Part shown: one piece after another, positions 27,117 to 35,747 of the stretch
How positions within the stretch are numbered: the stretch's first letter is position 1
How the letters are laid out: the number at the start of each line of letters is the position of its first letter
Notes under the pieces: model-generated
Databases searched by the model: none
Told to the model about the DNA's origin: nothing
Seen by the model: only the letters and a program-made list of their open reading frames with translations
Translations under genes and position numbers: made by a program
Assembly (NCBI RefSeq): GCF_004362055.1
Contig: NZ_SNXB01000005.1
Coordinates: 248,001-312,000, forward strand
Direction: 5' to 3'
Length of the DNA stretch: 64,000 nucleotides
Source: Flavobacterium sp. 245
GTDB lineage: Bacteria; Bacteroidota; Bacteroidia; Flavobacteriales; Flavobacteriaceae

Positions 27117-27989
27117 CTATTTGTTTAAATAATTGATCTTTTTCAAAAAATATCTTTTCCCTCGAAATGGCAGTTTACCTACAAATCTTATCTTTTTTTT
27201 CCAATAGTGTATAATTTCATTTATATCTATTTTCAAATTAGTTTGTAAAGTATCTAAAATATTTATTTCGAATGTTTTCGGCAAACAAAATTTCAAGCTA
27301 TCATAATGATAAGCCTTTTTAAGACTTATTCGTCGATGGTTAACATAGTTTTCTTGATGGGACAATTCCATCCAGAGACGTTTTCTTTTATATGAAATAA
27401 CATTTTTTTCAGTTTTCCAGTCATAGTGCGCCCTTGAAAAAACGGTCTCAAAAGATTTTGTGCTTTCAATTACGCTAATAAAAGCATTAAATGGATGTGT
27501 ATAAAGTCTAACTTCTGGCTTGGGAACATCAATAGAAACTTGGTATCCTTCTCTTAGGTCAATAACGGTAAGATCACTTGGTTGAAATAGAGATTGTATT
27601 ACCTCAATAAAATCTTGATGAACTATGTCATCATTATCAATTCTTGTTGTAATGATATGTGAGTCTTCAACGGTAATATTTTCGGAAATAAATTTCTTAA
27701 AAGAACTATACAGTGCATCCATTCCATCGATAAATATTGGGATTATATTTTGTCTATTTGCCGTTAAAGCAATTATTTTATTTTTAAAATCTTCTGGTGT
27801 ATCAATATCAAAAAAAATACACCAAATAAAATTTTGATTTGATTGATTTATAACAGATGGGAAACAATAATTTTCAAACAAACTAAATCTATGCTCTAAC
27901 CATTCATTAGTCAAAACTGAATTACCAGATTTGCTATTTTTCCAATCAGATTTTTTTAGATTAAATCTAGTTACAATAAATTGTTTCAT
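27117..27989 (-). CDS. Putative rhamnosyltransferase-family protein (Rhamno_transf type)
   Basis: A 290-residue protein whose layout matches the family annotated as putative rhamnosyl transferase: KQFIVTRFNLKKSDWKNSKS at the start, NEWLEHRFSLFENYCFPSVI near residue 28, FIWCIFFDIDTPEDFKNKI near residue 53, and IITTRIDNDDIVHQDFIEVI near residue 111. The last has the DNDD acidic cluster expected of a GT-A metal site. The family name reflects early annotation and does not prove rhamnose as donor, though dTDP-rhamnose genes are present in this window. It has 64- and 126-base flanks. Confidence 0.65.
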   Translation of the reverse strand: MKQFIVTRFNLKKSDWKNSKSGNSVLTNEWLEHRFSLFENYCFPSVINQSNQNFIWCIFFDIDTPEDFKNKIIALTANRQNIIPIFIDGMDALYSSFKKFISENITVEDSHIITTRIDNDDIVHQDFIEVIQSLFQPSDLTVIDLREGYQVSIDVPKPEVRLYTHPFNAFISVIESTKSFETVFSRAHYDWKTEKNVISYKRKRLWMELSHQENYVNHRRISLKKAYHYDSLKFCLPKTFEINILDTLQTNLKIDINEIIHYWKKKIRFVGKLPFRGKRYFLKKINYLNK

Positions 27990-28053
27990 TTTTGTTATTA
28001 TAATTGAAGTCAGTATCTAAGCTCTTATTTCAGTATGACAGCAAATTAATGGC

Positions 28054-29172
28054 TTATTTTTGAATATTTACTATTGATTTTTCTATTAAATCATCAATGA
28101 CATTTAAGTGTCTTTTTAGAGTAAAATTATTTTTAATTCGCTCTTTTCCATTCCTGCCTAGCGTTTGTGCTAGGATTTTATTTTCTAAAAGTAATATCAT
28201 TTTTTCAGCCATTCCATCCACATCATGCTCTTCTACTAAGAAGCCTGTTTCTCCATTAATAATTACATCCGGAATGCCTGCATGTTGCGTTGAAATCACA
28301 GGCAGTCCCGCGGCGCTCGCTTCCAAAATTGCCACTGGGGTTCCCTCTTGATCTCCGTTGAAAGCAGTAACTGAATGTTGCACAAAAGCTAATCCTGTGG
28401 ATAAATATTCGACAAATTGTTTTTGATTTAAAATCCCAGGCAATAAAACAGCATCTTCGAGTTTTAATGCTCTGACTATATTTAAGCAACTTTCAAACAA
28501 TTCTCCCGTCCCTCCAATAATTAATTTTGCGCCAGGGAATCGCTCATAGACTTTTTTGAATGCCAATATCGTACTGTGAGGTGCTTTTTTATTTACAAAA
28601 CGTCCTACAGCTACAAATGTCGAATCAGAAAATTCTGGAACTATATTTAAAAACAAATCATTTGGACCATATGTATTGTATATCAATTTTTCTTTTGGAC
28701 ATCCCAAATCAATTAACCTTTTTTGCATGGATAAGGAAACTGCAATAACATAAGAACTATATTCAAAAACCTCTTTATAATTATCACATTTTTCAATAAA
28801 TGATTTTACAGAAGCATCATATCCATGAAAATGAGTTATAAGAGGAATATTTAATTTTTTGCAGATGTTTACAATTTTGAAAGAAGTAGTTCCGTATTGT
28901 GCCAGAACAACTTGGATTTTATTCTTTTTGAGCGAATACATAAAAGCTCTCTCTGTAGCAGAAAGCGTTTTAAAGCCAAATTTACGTTTTATTTTTACAG
29001 ACCATGTAGTGAAACTTCTTCTTAGTTCTCCAAAGCCCTCTAGAAATTGAGGAATCTCACCATTATAATAATAAAATATGTTTCCCTTTAGTCCTTTTTT
29101 CTGTTCTTGAATAAAAGTCTCAGAGTAAACATTTTCACCTGGAGAAACAATGGCAATATTTGATAATTTCAT
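28054..29172 (-). CDS. Glycosyltransferase family 4 (GT-B)
   Basis: A 372-residue GT4 enzyme of the same general type as 24756-25991, with SPGENVYSETFIQEQ at the start, LITHFHGYDASVKSFIEK near residue 112, and a donor domain from STFVAVGRFVNKKAPHSTIL near residue 188. The E-x7-E motif is EGTPVAILEASAAGLPVIST near residue 277. It overlaps the upstream GT-A gene by one base (TAATG). The donor is not predicted. Confidence 0.88.
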   Translation of the reverse strand: MKLSNIAIVSPGENVYSETFIQEQKKGLKGNIFYYYNGEIPQFLEGFGELRRSFTTWSVKIKRKFGFKTLSATERAFMYSLKKNKIQVVLAQYGTTSFKIVNICKKLNIPLITHFHGYDASVKSFIEKCDNYKEVFEYSSYVIAVSLSMQKRLIDLGCPKEKLIYNTYGPNDLFLNIVPEFSDSTFVAVGRFVNKKAPHSTILAFKKVYERFPGAKLIIGGTGELFESCLNIVRALKLEDAVLLPGILNQKQFVEYLSTGLAFVQHSVTAFNGDQEGTPVAILEASAAGLPVISTQHAGIPDVIINGETGFLVEEHDVDGMAEKMILLLENKILAQTLGRNGKERIKNNFTLKRHLNVIDDLIEKSIVNIQK

Positions 29173-30158
29173 TAGTTTTTAAAAACAATTTTTTTGATTT
29201 TTTTATAAATTTTCCTAAATATTTTTCTTGAATTATTTTTATTAGTATTTACGATTGACTCAGATCTAGGTTTAATATTAATTCCTTTATGTAAAAAATC
29301 CTGAATAACATCTACAGTACTATAGCGCAATATATAATCTCTATACTTTTCAATATAAGGAATTAGTATTTCGTCATTCTTCCACAAATAAGCTCCTTTA
29401 AATAAACTATTTGTGAAATGAATAAAAACAATGGGATCGTTATCATTGATTAATATTTCGCCCGAAGATTGCTTCACTCGTTTACAATCTATAACATTCC
29501 AGTTAGCAACATTACAGCCTTTATGAGTAATATTGTGGATTTTTTCAAATCTTGAAGATAATATATCTAAATATCTTTGATCAACATAAAAACCCTCATT
29601 CCTATTTACTTCACATTTATAAATACATAATTTGGCCCAGTATTCTAGAGCTTCACTTCCAGCCTTAGAAGCACCAATAAAACCTCCATTATAGATTCCA
29701 TCTAAAAAATTTAATTTAAAATTTAGTAAATCTATATTAGGATCTGAACACCTCCAATGTGGTGATAACAAAACATTGCATTTTTTTAGTTCATCAAATA
29801 AAAAATTAAAATCGCTAAAAAAATGAATATCCCAATCTACATATATAACGCTTTCGTAATCACCTTGCAATAAGTAGCTCATCACAATTGGTTTCATAGT
29901 CCATCGTAAAGCATCTTGATTTATATTTTCATATTTTGAATATACTTGTTTTGTAAGTTCTGATTTTTGCAAATCCAAACTTGTAAGCACATAAATTCCT
30001 TTTCGCTTTTTAATTTCATCTAAAATATTAGCTGCAAGATTACCTTCACTAACAAATACAAAAAAGGAAACGGTTGCATTAAAATTACATATTGAATCAT
30101 GTAAAGCTAAAGCATAGTGTCCATAATTTCCAGTAATTATTGTACAAATTGCCTTCAT
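29172..30158 (-). CDS. GT-A fold glycosyltransferase with DWD metal motif (GT8/GT77-like, tentative)
   Basis: A 328-residue protein unlike the GT2 enzymes around it. It opens KAICTIITGNYGHYALALHD, has ALRWTMKPIVMSYLLQGDYE near residue 83 and the metal motif SVIYVDWDIHFFSDFNFLF near residue 103, and then IYNGGFIGASKAGSEALEYW near residue 154. GFYVDQRYLDIL near residue 187 follows. The order of DxD, NGGF and a DQ motif is that of GT8/GT77-like nucleotide-diphospho-sugar transferases. It is coupled to both neighbours (1- and 4-base overlaps). Donor not known. Confidence 0.68.
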   Translation of the reverse strand: MKAICTIITGNYGHYALALHDSICNFNATVSFFVFVSEGNLAANILDEIKKRKGIYVLTSLDLQKSELTKQVYSKYENINQDALRWTMKPIVMSYLLQGDYESVIYVDWDIHFFSDFNFLFDELKKCNVLLSPHWRCSDPNIDLLNFKLNFLDGIYNGGFIGASKAGSEALEYWAKLCIYKCEVNRNEGFYVDQRYLDILSSRFEKIHNITHKGCNVANWNVIDCKRVKQSSGEILINDNDPIVFIHFTNSLFKGAYLWKNDEILIPYIEKYRDYILRYSTVDVIQDFLHKGINIKPRSESIVNTNKNNSRKIFRKIYKKIKKIVFKN

Positions 30159-31069
30159 AGCTTTTTATTAAATTTTAATTTAAAATATTTATTTAGAAAA
30201 GAAAATTTGAGCATCACGGGCATTTTTATACCTATTACTTGCTTAAAGGTAAAATGATTGCTCTTTTGCAGACATTCCTCTGCAATCCAATTGCATTTTT
30301 TATAATTAACCAACAAATTCCAAAATGAACTGTAGGAACTTAAAATTGAATAATACTCTTGAAAACGCTTTTTTTCATTTTCGTAATCTTTTATTACTCT
30401 AGTCGACACAGCATGTTTTCTAAAATAATTAAGTGGACGATTTAAATAAGCTATCTGCCCTTTATGCAAAAGTTTAAGCCAAAAAGACCAATCACCACAG
30501 AAATAAAATGAATCTTCAAAAAATAAATCTTCAACCGCATCTCTTTTAAATATAACTGCACTGGCATTTGGAATACAATTTCTATAACGCAAATGAGTTT
30601 TTATTTCGCTTTTCCCATCATTAACATAACTAACCTTCCATTTAAGTTTGTCAAACGACATTGCCCATGTATTAATACCTAATTTTTCTCCCTGCTGATT
30701 AACATTTATAGAATTGCAAAAAGCCAAAACAACATCTGAACTTAACATTTCTATTAAATTTTCTAAAAAAATAGGCTCACAAAAATCATCACTTTCAGCA
30801 ATCCAAATATATTTTCCGTGTGCTAATTGTATTCCTTTTTGCCATTGTTTAAATGGACTGCCTGAATTTTTTTCATTGACTATAAAGTGCGACACTTTAG
30901 AATGTCTGGCATACTTTTCTAAAATAGCGACACTATCATCTGTACTTTTATCATCCAGGAGAATCACTTCAAAATCTTGAAAAGTTTGATTAAAAACAGA
31001 TTCTAATCTTTGAGCCAAAAAATCAGAATGATTGTAATTCGGGATGATTACGGAAAATTTTGGATTCAA
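30155..31069 (-). CDS. Glycosyltransferase family 2 (GT-A), TTG start
   Basis: A 304-residue GT2 protein. It begins at a TTG codon (31069), overlapping the upstream stop as TTGA; a stop lies just upstream in frame and the catalytic fold starts at once (KFSVIIPNYNHSDFLAQRLE), so no ATG alternative exists. Motifs are EVILLDDKSTDDSVAILEKY, the metal site IWIAESDDFCEPIFLENLIE near residue 90, and CGDWSFWLKLLHKGQ near residue 188. A TTG start suggests lowered expression or reliance on translational coupling. Sugar unknown. Confidence 0.84.
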   Translation of the reverse strand: MNPKFSVIIPNYNHSDFLAQRLESVFNQTFQDFEVILLDDKSTDDSVAILEKYARHSKVSHFIVNEKNSGSPFKQWQKGIQLAHGKYIWIAESDDFCEPIFLENLIEMLSSDVVLAFCNSINVNQQGEKLGINTWAMSFDKLKWKVSYVNDGKSEIKTHLRYRNCIPNASAVIFKRDAVEDLFFEDSFYFCGDWSFWLKLLHKGQIAYLNRPLNYFRKHAVSTRVIKDYENEKKRFQEYYSILSSYSSFWNLLVNYKKCNWIAEECLQKSNHFTFKQVIGIKMPVMLKFSFLNKYFKLKFNKKL

Positions 31070-32037
31070 ATTTTAGTTATTTTCTTAACAATTCGCTTCA
31101 TTAATACTTTTATTAGATTCTTTGTAGAATCGTCGTAATTTTTTCTAGTTTTTAACGATTTTATATTATAAATGAAATACTTTAAAACCTTTTCATTAAC
31201 ATCCCGATTTATGCTTAACTTAATTAAATCCGCAGAAGTCACATAATCTTCAAACCTAGTCAAAAAAAATATAATTCGATCTGTTAATATTGAACTTATT
31301 TTTTCATTACTATTGAAAAAATTGGCAAGTAAAGCATTAGCATAAGACATATTAAAATTCCTGTAATAATCTGATTTTGAGCTCCAAATACCAACACCTG
31401 CTCTATACACTCCCATCTTTTCGTTCATATAGTTTAGTTTACCATATTCAGTCAAAATCATATAAAGAAAATAATCTCCAATAGGTGATATAGCAAATTC
31501 AGGAGGAAATTCCTTTATCACATTCCTAAAAACTACTGAGGGTGTGTGGATGTAATTTCCAAATCGAGCCAATGTTTCCTGTGTTTCATGATTTTCAGGA
31601 ATTTTAGTTATAAAATCTTCCTCCAATTTCCCATCAGTTTGTAAAATGCTTATTCCATGGAAACTAAGTATATAATCCGCATTCTCTTCCAAAAAATCTA
31701 CTTGTTTTTGTAATTTATAAGGATCTGTCCAATAATCGTCACCTTCGCATAGAGCAATATATTTACCTATACATCTTGGGAAGTTAAACCTGACCATCAT
31801 CCCTCTGACTCCCTTCGAATATTGATTCTCTTTTTGGTACATCGGAAAAATAATGTCTGGATATTTAGCGACGTACTCTTCGATAATTTCTTTTGTCCCA
31901 TCTGTTGAGGCATCATCATGAATAATAATTTCGAACGCAAAAGAAGTTTTTTGCATTAAAAAACTGTCCAAACATTGCCTAATATAAGGTGCTTGATTAT
32001 AGCTAATACAAGAAATGGAAACAATAGTATTATTCAT
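31066..32037 (-). CDS. Glycosyltransferase family 2 (GT-A)
   Basis: A 323-residue GT2 enzyme with TIVSISCISYNQAPYIRQCL at the start, EIIIHDDASTDGTKEIIEEY near residue 36, and the signature ALCEGDDYWTDPYKLQKQVD near residue 95. The last is typical of a common bacterial subgroup of GT2 (EGDDYWTDPxKLQKQ). It sits between a methyltransferase gene (1 base) and another GT2 (4-base TTGA overlap). The subgroup includes enzymes for several sugars, so specificity is left open. Confidence 0.87.
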   Translation of the reverse strand: MNNTIVSISCISYNQAPYIRQCLDSFLMQKTSFAFEIIIHDDASTDGTKEIIEEYVAKYPDIIFPMYQKENQYSKGVRGMMVRFNFPRCIGKYIALCEGDDYWTDPYKLQKQVDFLEENADYILSFHGISILQTDGKLEEDFITKIPENHETQETLARFGNYIHTPSVVFRNVIKEFPPEFAISPIGDYFLYMILTEYGKLNYMNEKMGVYRAGVGIWSSKSDYYRNFNMSYANALLANFFNSNEKISSILTDRIIFFLTRFEDYVTSADLIKLSINRDVNEKVLKYFIYNIKSLKTRKNYDDSTKNLIKVLMKRIVKKITKI

Positions 32038-32038
32038 G

Positions 32039-32797
32039 TTAAGCTTTTAAGTTACTCCTTAAAATAAAAATTGGTCTATTTCGAAACTCTCCCAATGAAT
32101 CCGATCTTTTTATATTTTCATGGTTTAATTCATGAAAAATTGTTTTCCCATCAGTTTCCTCACCTATGCCAATCGTCTGAATTTCCCACTTATCTTTTGT
32201 TGCATTTCCAACAAAATCAATCATTTCTTGTTTAGTTCCATTTTCAAAAAGCAATAAATCTCTATCTCCTTTCCAGCAAAACCCCATTTGAAGAACTAAA
32301 ACATCAGTTTTATCACTAAAAAAATTAATTGCATTTTGCATTTCATATTTTGCTTGTTCTAACGCAATATTTTTGTCTCCAAAATCATCCCCTAAATGAT
32401 GAATCACATTAAACAACAATACTATATCATATGGCTCTTCAGGAATACTAGTTTTAAAATCTAAATAAAAATTATGGGTAATGATTTTTTTATTGATGGT
32501 CTGAGCTGCTTTTTTTACAAAAGTTTCATGTGCTAAATTACCCTCAATTAAAGTTACTTGATTTGCTCCAGCCTCTATAGCTTCAAAACTAAAAAAACCT
32601 GTATTACCACCTACATCTAAAACTTTTTTGTTTTTAAAACTTAAATGCTTTTTTAAGAAATCCATTCTTTCATTTTCATATCTGGAAATTGATGGCTCAA
32701 TAGATCCTTTAAGTACATTTTTCAACAAAGTCGGAAGAACTTGATAATTGGAGTGTTTACTAGTTTTTTTATATAACTCAATTAATTCATCATTCAT
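32039..32797 (-). CDS. Class I SAM-dependent methyltransferase
   Basis: A 252-residue methyltransferase with motif I KVLDVGGNTGFFSFEAIEAG near residues 58-77, an acidic second-strand end QVTLIEGN, and IVLLFNVIHHLGDDFG near residue 122. It overlaps the end of the ATP-grasp gene by 8 bases, implying coupling. With the FkbM-type methyltransferase (34956-35747), VioA-like aminotransferase and ATP-grasp protein it forms a small sugar-modification group right behind the exporter genes. The acceptor could be a 4-amino sugar, its acyl substituent or a hydroxyl; the sequence does not decide. Confidence 0.78.
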   Translation of the reverse strand: MNDELIELYKKTSKHSNYQVLPTLLKNVLKGSIEPSISRYENERMDFLKKHLSFKNKKVLDVGGNTGFFSFEAIEAGANQVTLIEGNLAHETFVKKAAQTINKKIITHNFYLDFKTSIPEEPYDIVLLFNVIHHLGDDFGDKNIALEQAKYEMQNAINFFSDKTDVLVLQMGFCWKGDRDLLLFENGTKQEMIDFVGNATKDKWEIQTIGIGEETDGKTIFHELNHENIKRSDSLGEFRNRPIFILRSNLKA

Positions 32798-33896
32798 AAA
32801 TATTTTCTTTTAAATATAAATTTATTGTATCCTTTTTCAAATAAACTTCATTATTCAAAAAACCATTATAATTTTCAAAAAACATTTCACTATTAAAGTT
32901 ATAGTAAGAAATATTCTTTTTTGCTTGTTGATTTTCTATTAATCCACCTGCCCAAAAGTACCATTGATTTTCTTCATATTGGACTTCTTCTATCTCAGAA
33001 ATTAATTTGTTTTCGAATGCAAAACAATCGAATAAGTTCATTGATGCGTTTAATATTAACTGTGAAGGTCCCCATAATCTAGGATTTGCTTCGATCATGT
33101 AAAATTTATCATCTTGAAGTTTTACTTCAACCATGACTAAACCTGAAAAGCCCAGACCAACAAACAAATCAGCAAACTTTTTCGAAATTACATTTGAATG
33201 AATAGTACTCGATTTACAAAGAATCATAGAACCTCCATTTTCCTGTTGCATTAAATTCTCCTGTGAATAAACTGAATATTCTCCGCTTTTAAAAAAGTAA
33301 TACAACAAATAAAAACTTTGTCCTGTTATATATTCTTGATAATAATAATCAGAGAGATCTTTATTTTTAATATATTTTTCAAAATCATTTCTATTATAAA
33401 CTAACAGGGGTTTTTCTAATAATGCTTTTGAATCTGTGATATATTTTTTAGGTTTTACTACAAAAGGGTAAAAATCCGGCACCGACAAATATTCATTTGG
33501 AACATTAATACCCTCCTTGATACAAATTTCATTAAATAAATATTTATCAGATATCTTTTCGTAAACTTCTCTATCGCATAATCCAATTTCAACATTGTTT
33601 TTTGCAAGTATTTCACAATTTTGCAACAGAAATCTATTTAAATATTCTGTAGATGGAACTATTAAAACCGTTTCGCTTTTATCTGATTTAATTGATTCGC
33701 AATACTCTAGAAGAATAGAAATATCCAATATGTTTTTTGACCTTACTGCAATTACATGTTCTTTATAAATTGTATCAAAGATATAATCTGAATTACCATT
33801 TGCTATAATATAAATTGGAATTTCTCTATCGACAGAATATCTACAAAAAGAAATCACTGCTCGATCATTTGAACCTGAAAATATTAAAACTTTCAT
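32790..33896 (-). CDS. ATP-grasp ligase, possible amino-acid or acyl ligase for an amino sugar
   Basis: A 368-residue protein with ATP-grasp features. The N-terminal domain begins MKVLIFSGSNDRAVISFCRY; a central region has PNEYLSVPDFYPFVVKPKKY near residue 133 with the nucleotide-binding lysine; and the metal and catalytic site is VMVEVKLQDDKFYMIEANPR, then LWGPSQL near residue 272. Enzymes of this fold join a carboxylate to an amine with ATP. Its place 2 bases after a VioA-like aminotransferase and overlapping a methyltransferase suggests coupling of an amino acid or small acid to the new 4-amino group. That function is inferred from context. Confidence 0.65.
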   Translation of the reverse strand: MKVLIFSGSNDRAVISFCRYSVDREIPIYIIANGNSDYIFDTIYKEHVIAVRSKNILDISILLEYCESIKSDKSETVLIVPSTEYLNRFLLQNCEILAKNNVEIGLCDREVYEKISDKYLFNEICIKEGINVPNEYLSVPDFYPFVVKPKKYITDSKALLEKPLLVYNRNDFEKYIKNKDLSDYYYQEYITGQSFYLLYYFFKSGEYSVYSQENLMQQENGGSMILCKSSTIHSNVISKKFADLFVGLGFSGLVMVEVKLQDDKFYMIEANPRLWGPSQLILNASMNLFDCFAFENKLISEIEEVQYEENQWYFWAGGLIENQQAKKNISYYNFNSEMFFENYNGFLNNEVYLKKDTINLYLKENIYE

Positions 33897-33898
33897 TC

Positions 33899-34963
33899 TT
33901 AGTTAATGCAGTTTATAATTTTATTCAATTTTTCAGCATCAAGCCCATCATACAAAGGTAAGCATAAGATTCGCGAAGCAATACTCTCCGAAATAGGCAT
34001 TGACAAACCGTTGGTATACTCAATTGTATTTAGGGAAGGATAAAAATAACGTCGAGGAAAAATCTGTTCATTATTTAATTTTTTTTGAGCATGAAGCAAT
34101 TGTTCTTCACTCTCAAAAATAACAGGATAGTAACTATAATTCCAAATTGTATTTTCTCTTATTTTCAAAGAAGTGACTTTTCTAAAATTAAGATTGTCAT
34201 TATAAAAATCAACTACTTTTTTTCGTTCACTTGTAATCTGTTCCATGTATGGCAAAACGGCTAAGCCCATTGCAGCTTGCAGTTCAGACATTTTTCCATT
34301 AACACCAAGACCATGAAAAGCGAGAGGCCCATCATGTCCAAAATTATGGCTGTAAAATAATTGTTTCTGCAAATCCTCATTTGGAGAAAACATTGCGCCT
34401 CCTTCAGCTGTATGAAATAGTTTTGTTGCATGAAAACTGCACGTACTCACATCTCCAAAATCAAATATAGATTTGCCTTTATATTTTACGCCAAAACAAT
34501 GAGCTGCATCATAAATTACTTTTAAATTATGTTTCTTAGCGATAGTATCAATTGCATCAACATTACAGGGATTTCCAAAAACATGTGTTGCTAAAATAGC
34601 AGTAGTGTTAGGCGTTATTGCTTCTTCTATTTTATTTTCATCGATTGTTAAATATTCTGGATGAATATCAACAAAAACTGGTATACAATTTTCCCAAACA
34701 ATTGCGGCAGTTGTAGCAACATAACTGAAAGGAGTTGTTATGATTTCGCCTTTATTTGCCAATAATTTTAAGGCAATCTGCAAAGGCACTGTTCCGTTAT
34801 TTGTTAAAATTATATTTGATGATGATAAATGTTCCTTTAATTTTTCTTCTAATTCCTTAACTAGTTCTCCGCGATTTGTCAGCCACTGATTATCCCATAA
34901 TCTATTTAGATAATGATTATACTCTTCAATTGGAGGTAAGAAAGTTTTAGTTATATTAATCAT
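33899..34963 (-). CDS. DegT/DnrJ/EryC1 sugar aminotransferase, VioA-like
   Basis: A 354-residue PLP-dependent aminotransferase. The PLP lysine is K181 in CSFHATKLFHTAEGGAM, a sequence characteristic of VioA-type dTDP-4-amino-4,6-dideoxyglucose transaminases, with the PLP-phosphate region NNGTVPLQIALKLLA near residue 55 and the ring-stacking DAAHCFGVKY near residue 152. It would convert dTDP-4-keto-6-deoxyglucose to dTDP-Qui4N. RmlA is encoded in the window but RmlB, needed for the substrate, is not. It overlaps the FkbM-type methyltransferase gene by 8 bases. Exact C4 stereochemistry of the product is not proven. Confidence 0.78.
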   Translation of the reverse strand: MINITKTFLPPIEEYNHYLNRLWDNQWLTNRGELVKELEEKLKEHLSSSNIILTNNGTVPLQIALKLLANKGEIITTPFSYVATTAAIVWENCIPVFVDIHPEYLTIDENKIEEAITPNTTAILATHVFGNPCNVDAIDTIAKKHNLKVIYDAAHCFGVKYKGKSIFDFGDVSTCSFHATKLFHTAEGGAMFSPNEDLQKQLFYSHNFGHDGPLAFHGLGVNGKMSELQAAMGLAVLPYMEQITSERKKVVDFYNDNLNFRKVTSLKIRENTIWNYSYYPVIFESEEQLLHAQKKLNNEQIFPRRYFYPSLNTIEYTNGLSMPISESIASRILCLPLYDGLDAEKLNKIINCIN

Positions 34964-35747
34964 TTTTTGAATAGTTTTTATCTAAAACTCCATTTTTCTT
35001 AATGAAAACAAATTCGCACAACCATAAGACATTATTAGGAAATGGTCTATTCAAATCTGTAATATCAAAGAACCTAAAACCCTTAACATCTAAATAATTC
35101 ATCATTTCTACAGCAGTATTTTTTAATCTTTTGTTCATTACAGCAACTTCAACCATAATAATTTCAGTATGTTGCAAAAGCTCATTTGCTCCTTCCAAAA
35201 CTTCCAAATCCAACCCTTCTGCATCTATTTTTAATATGCAGGGCTTTTTTAAATTATTTTCATTTACAAAAGATTCTAATTGTACAATTGGAACTTTTAT
35301 TTGTTTAAATCCTCTATCTTTTGCTTCCAACTCTGAAAAGCTAAATGAACAACTATCATCCCTATCATGAATAGTAAAATTTAATTGATCATTTACATTC
35401 CCAACTCCTACAGAAAATAAGTGAACATTTTCGAGGTTTTTAAATCGTGAATCTATATCTTCTTTTAAATTAATTTGGGGCTCAAATAAGTAATAAGTAG
35501 CGCTGGGAAAATACCTCAAGCATTCTTCTGTCCACGTACCTGTATTCGCGCCAATATCATAGATCGTTTTTGGGTAATAATTTTGATTTAATAAGAAAGT
35601 ATAAAATTTATTTAATAAATCATTTTTATGATTAATATCATGAGCTACAATTAATTCATTAAATACAGAATTTTTCTTTTTTAAAATCCTATAACCTAAT
35701 TTATTAGCCATTTTTTTTATTAAATTTTTTAGTGCTTTTTTTTGCAT
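34956..35747 (-). CDS. FkbM-family methyltransferase
   Basis: A 263-residue methyltransferase of the FkbM group. Motif I is IYDIGANTGTWTEECLRYFP near residue 60, followed by TYYLFEPQINLKEDIDSRF, and the C-terminal part has CILKIDAEGLDLEVLEGANE near residue 168, the DxEGxxxxVLxGA signature of the family. Such enzymes O-methylate sugars or polyketides. It follows wzt with one-base overlap (TAATG) and overlaps the aminotransferase by 8 bases. In ABC exporters with a carbohydrate-binding Wzt tail, methyl caps can mark chain ends; whether this enzyme does that is unknown. Confidence 0.83.
   Translation of the reverse strand: MQKKALKNLIKKMANKLGYRILKKKNSVFNELIVAHDINHKNDLLNKFYTFLLNQNYYPKTIYDIGANTGTWTEECLRYFPSATYYLFEPQINLKEDIDSRFKNLENVHLFSVGVGNVNDQLNFTIHDRDDSCSFSFSELEAKDRGFKQIKVPIVQLESFVNENNLKKPCILKIDAEGLDLEVLEGANELLQHTEIIMVEVAVMNKRLKNTAVEMMNYLDVKGFRFFDITDLNRPFPNNVLWLCEFVFIKKNGVLDKNYSKND

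Noticed and set aside
28256..28489. Minus-strand 77-codon frame within the GT4 gene at 28054-29172
   Set aside because: It is out of frame with the conserved GT4 coding sequence and has no recognisable motif.
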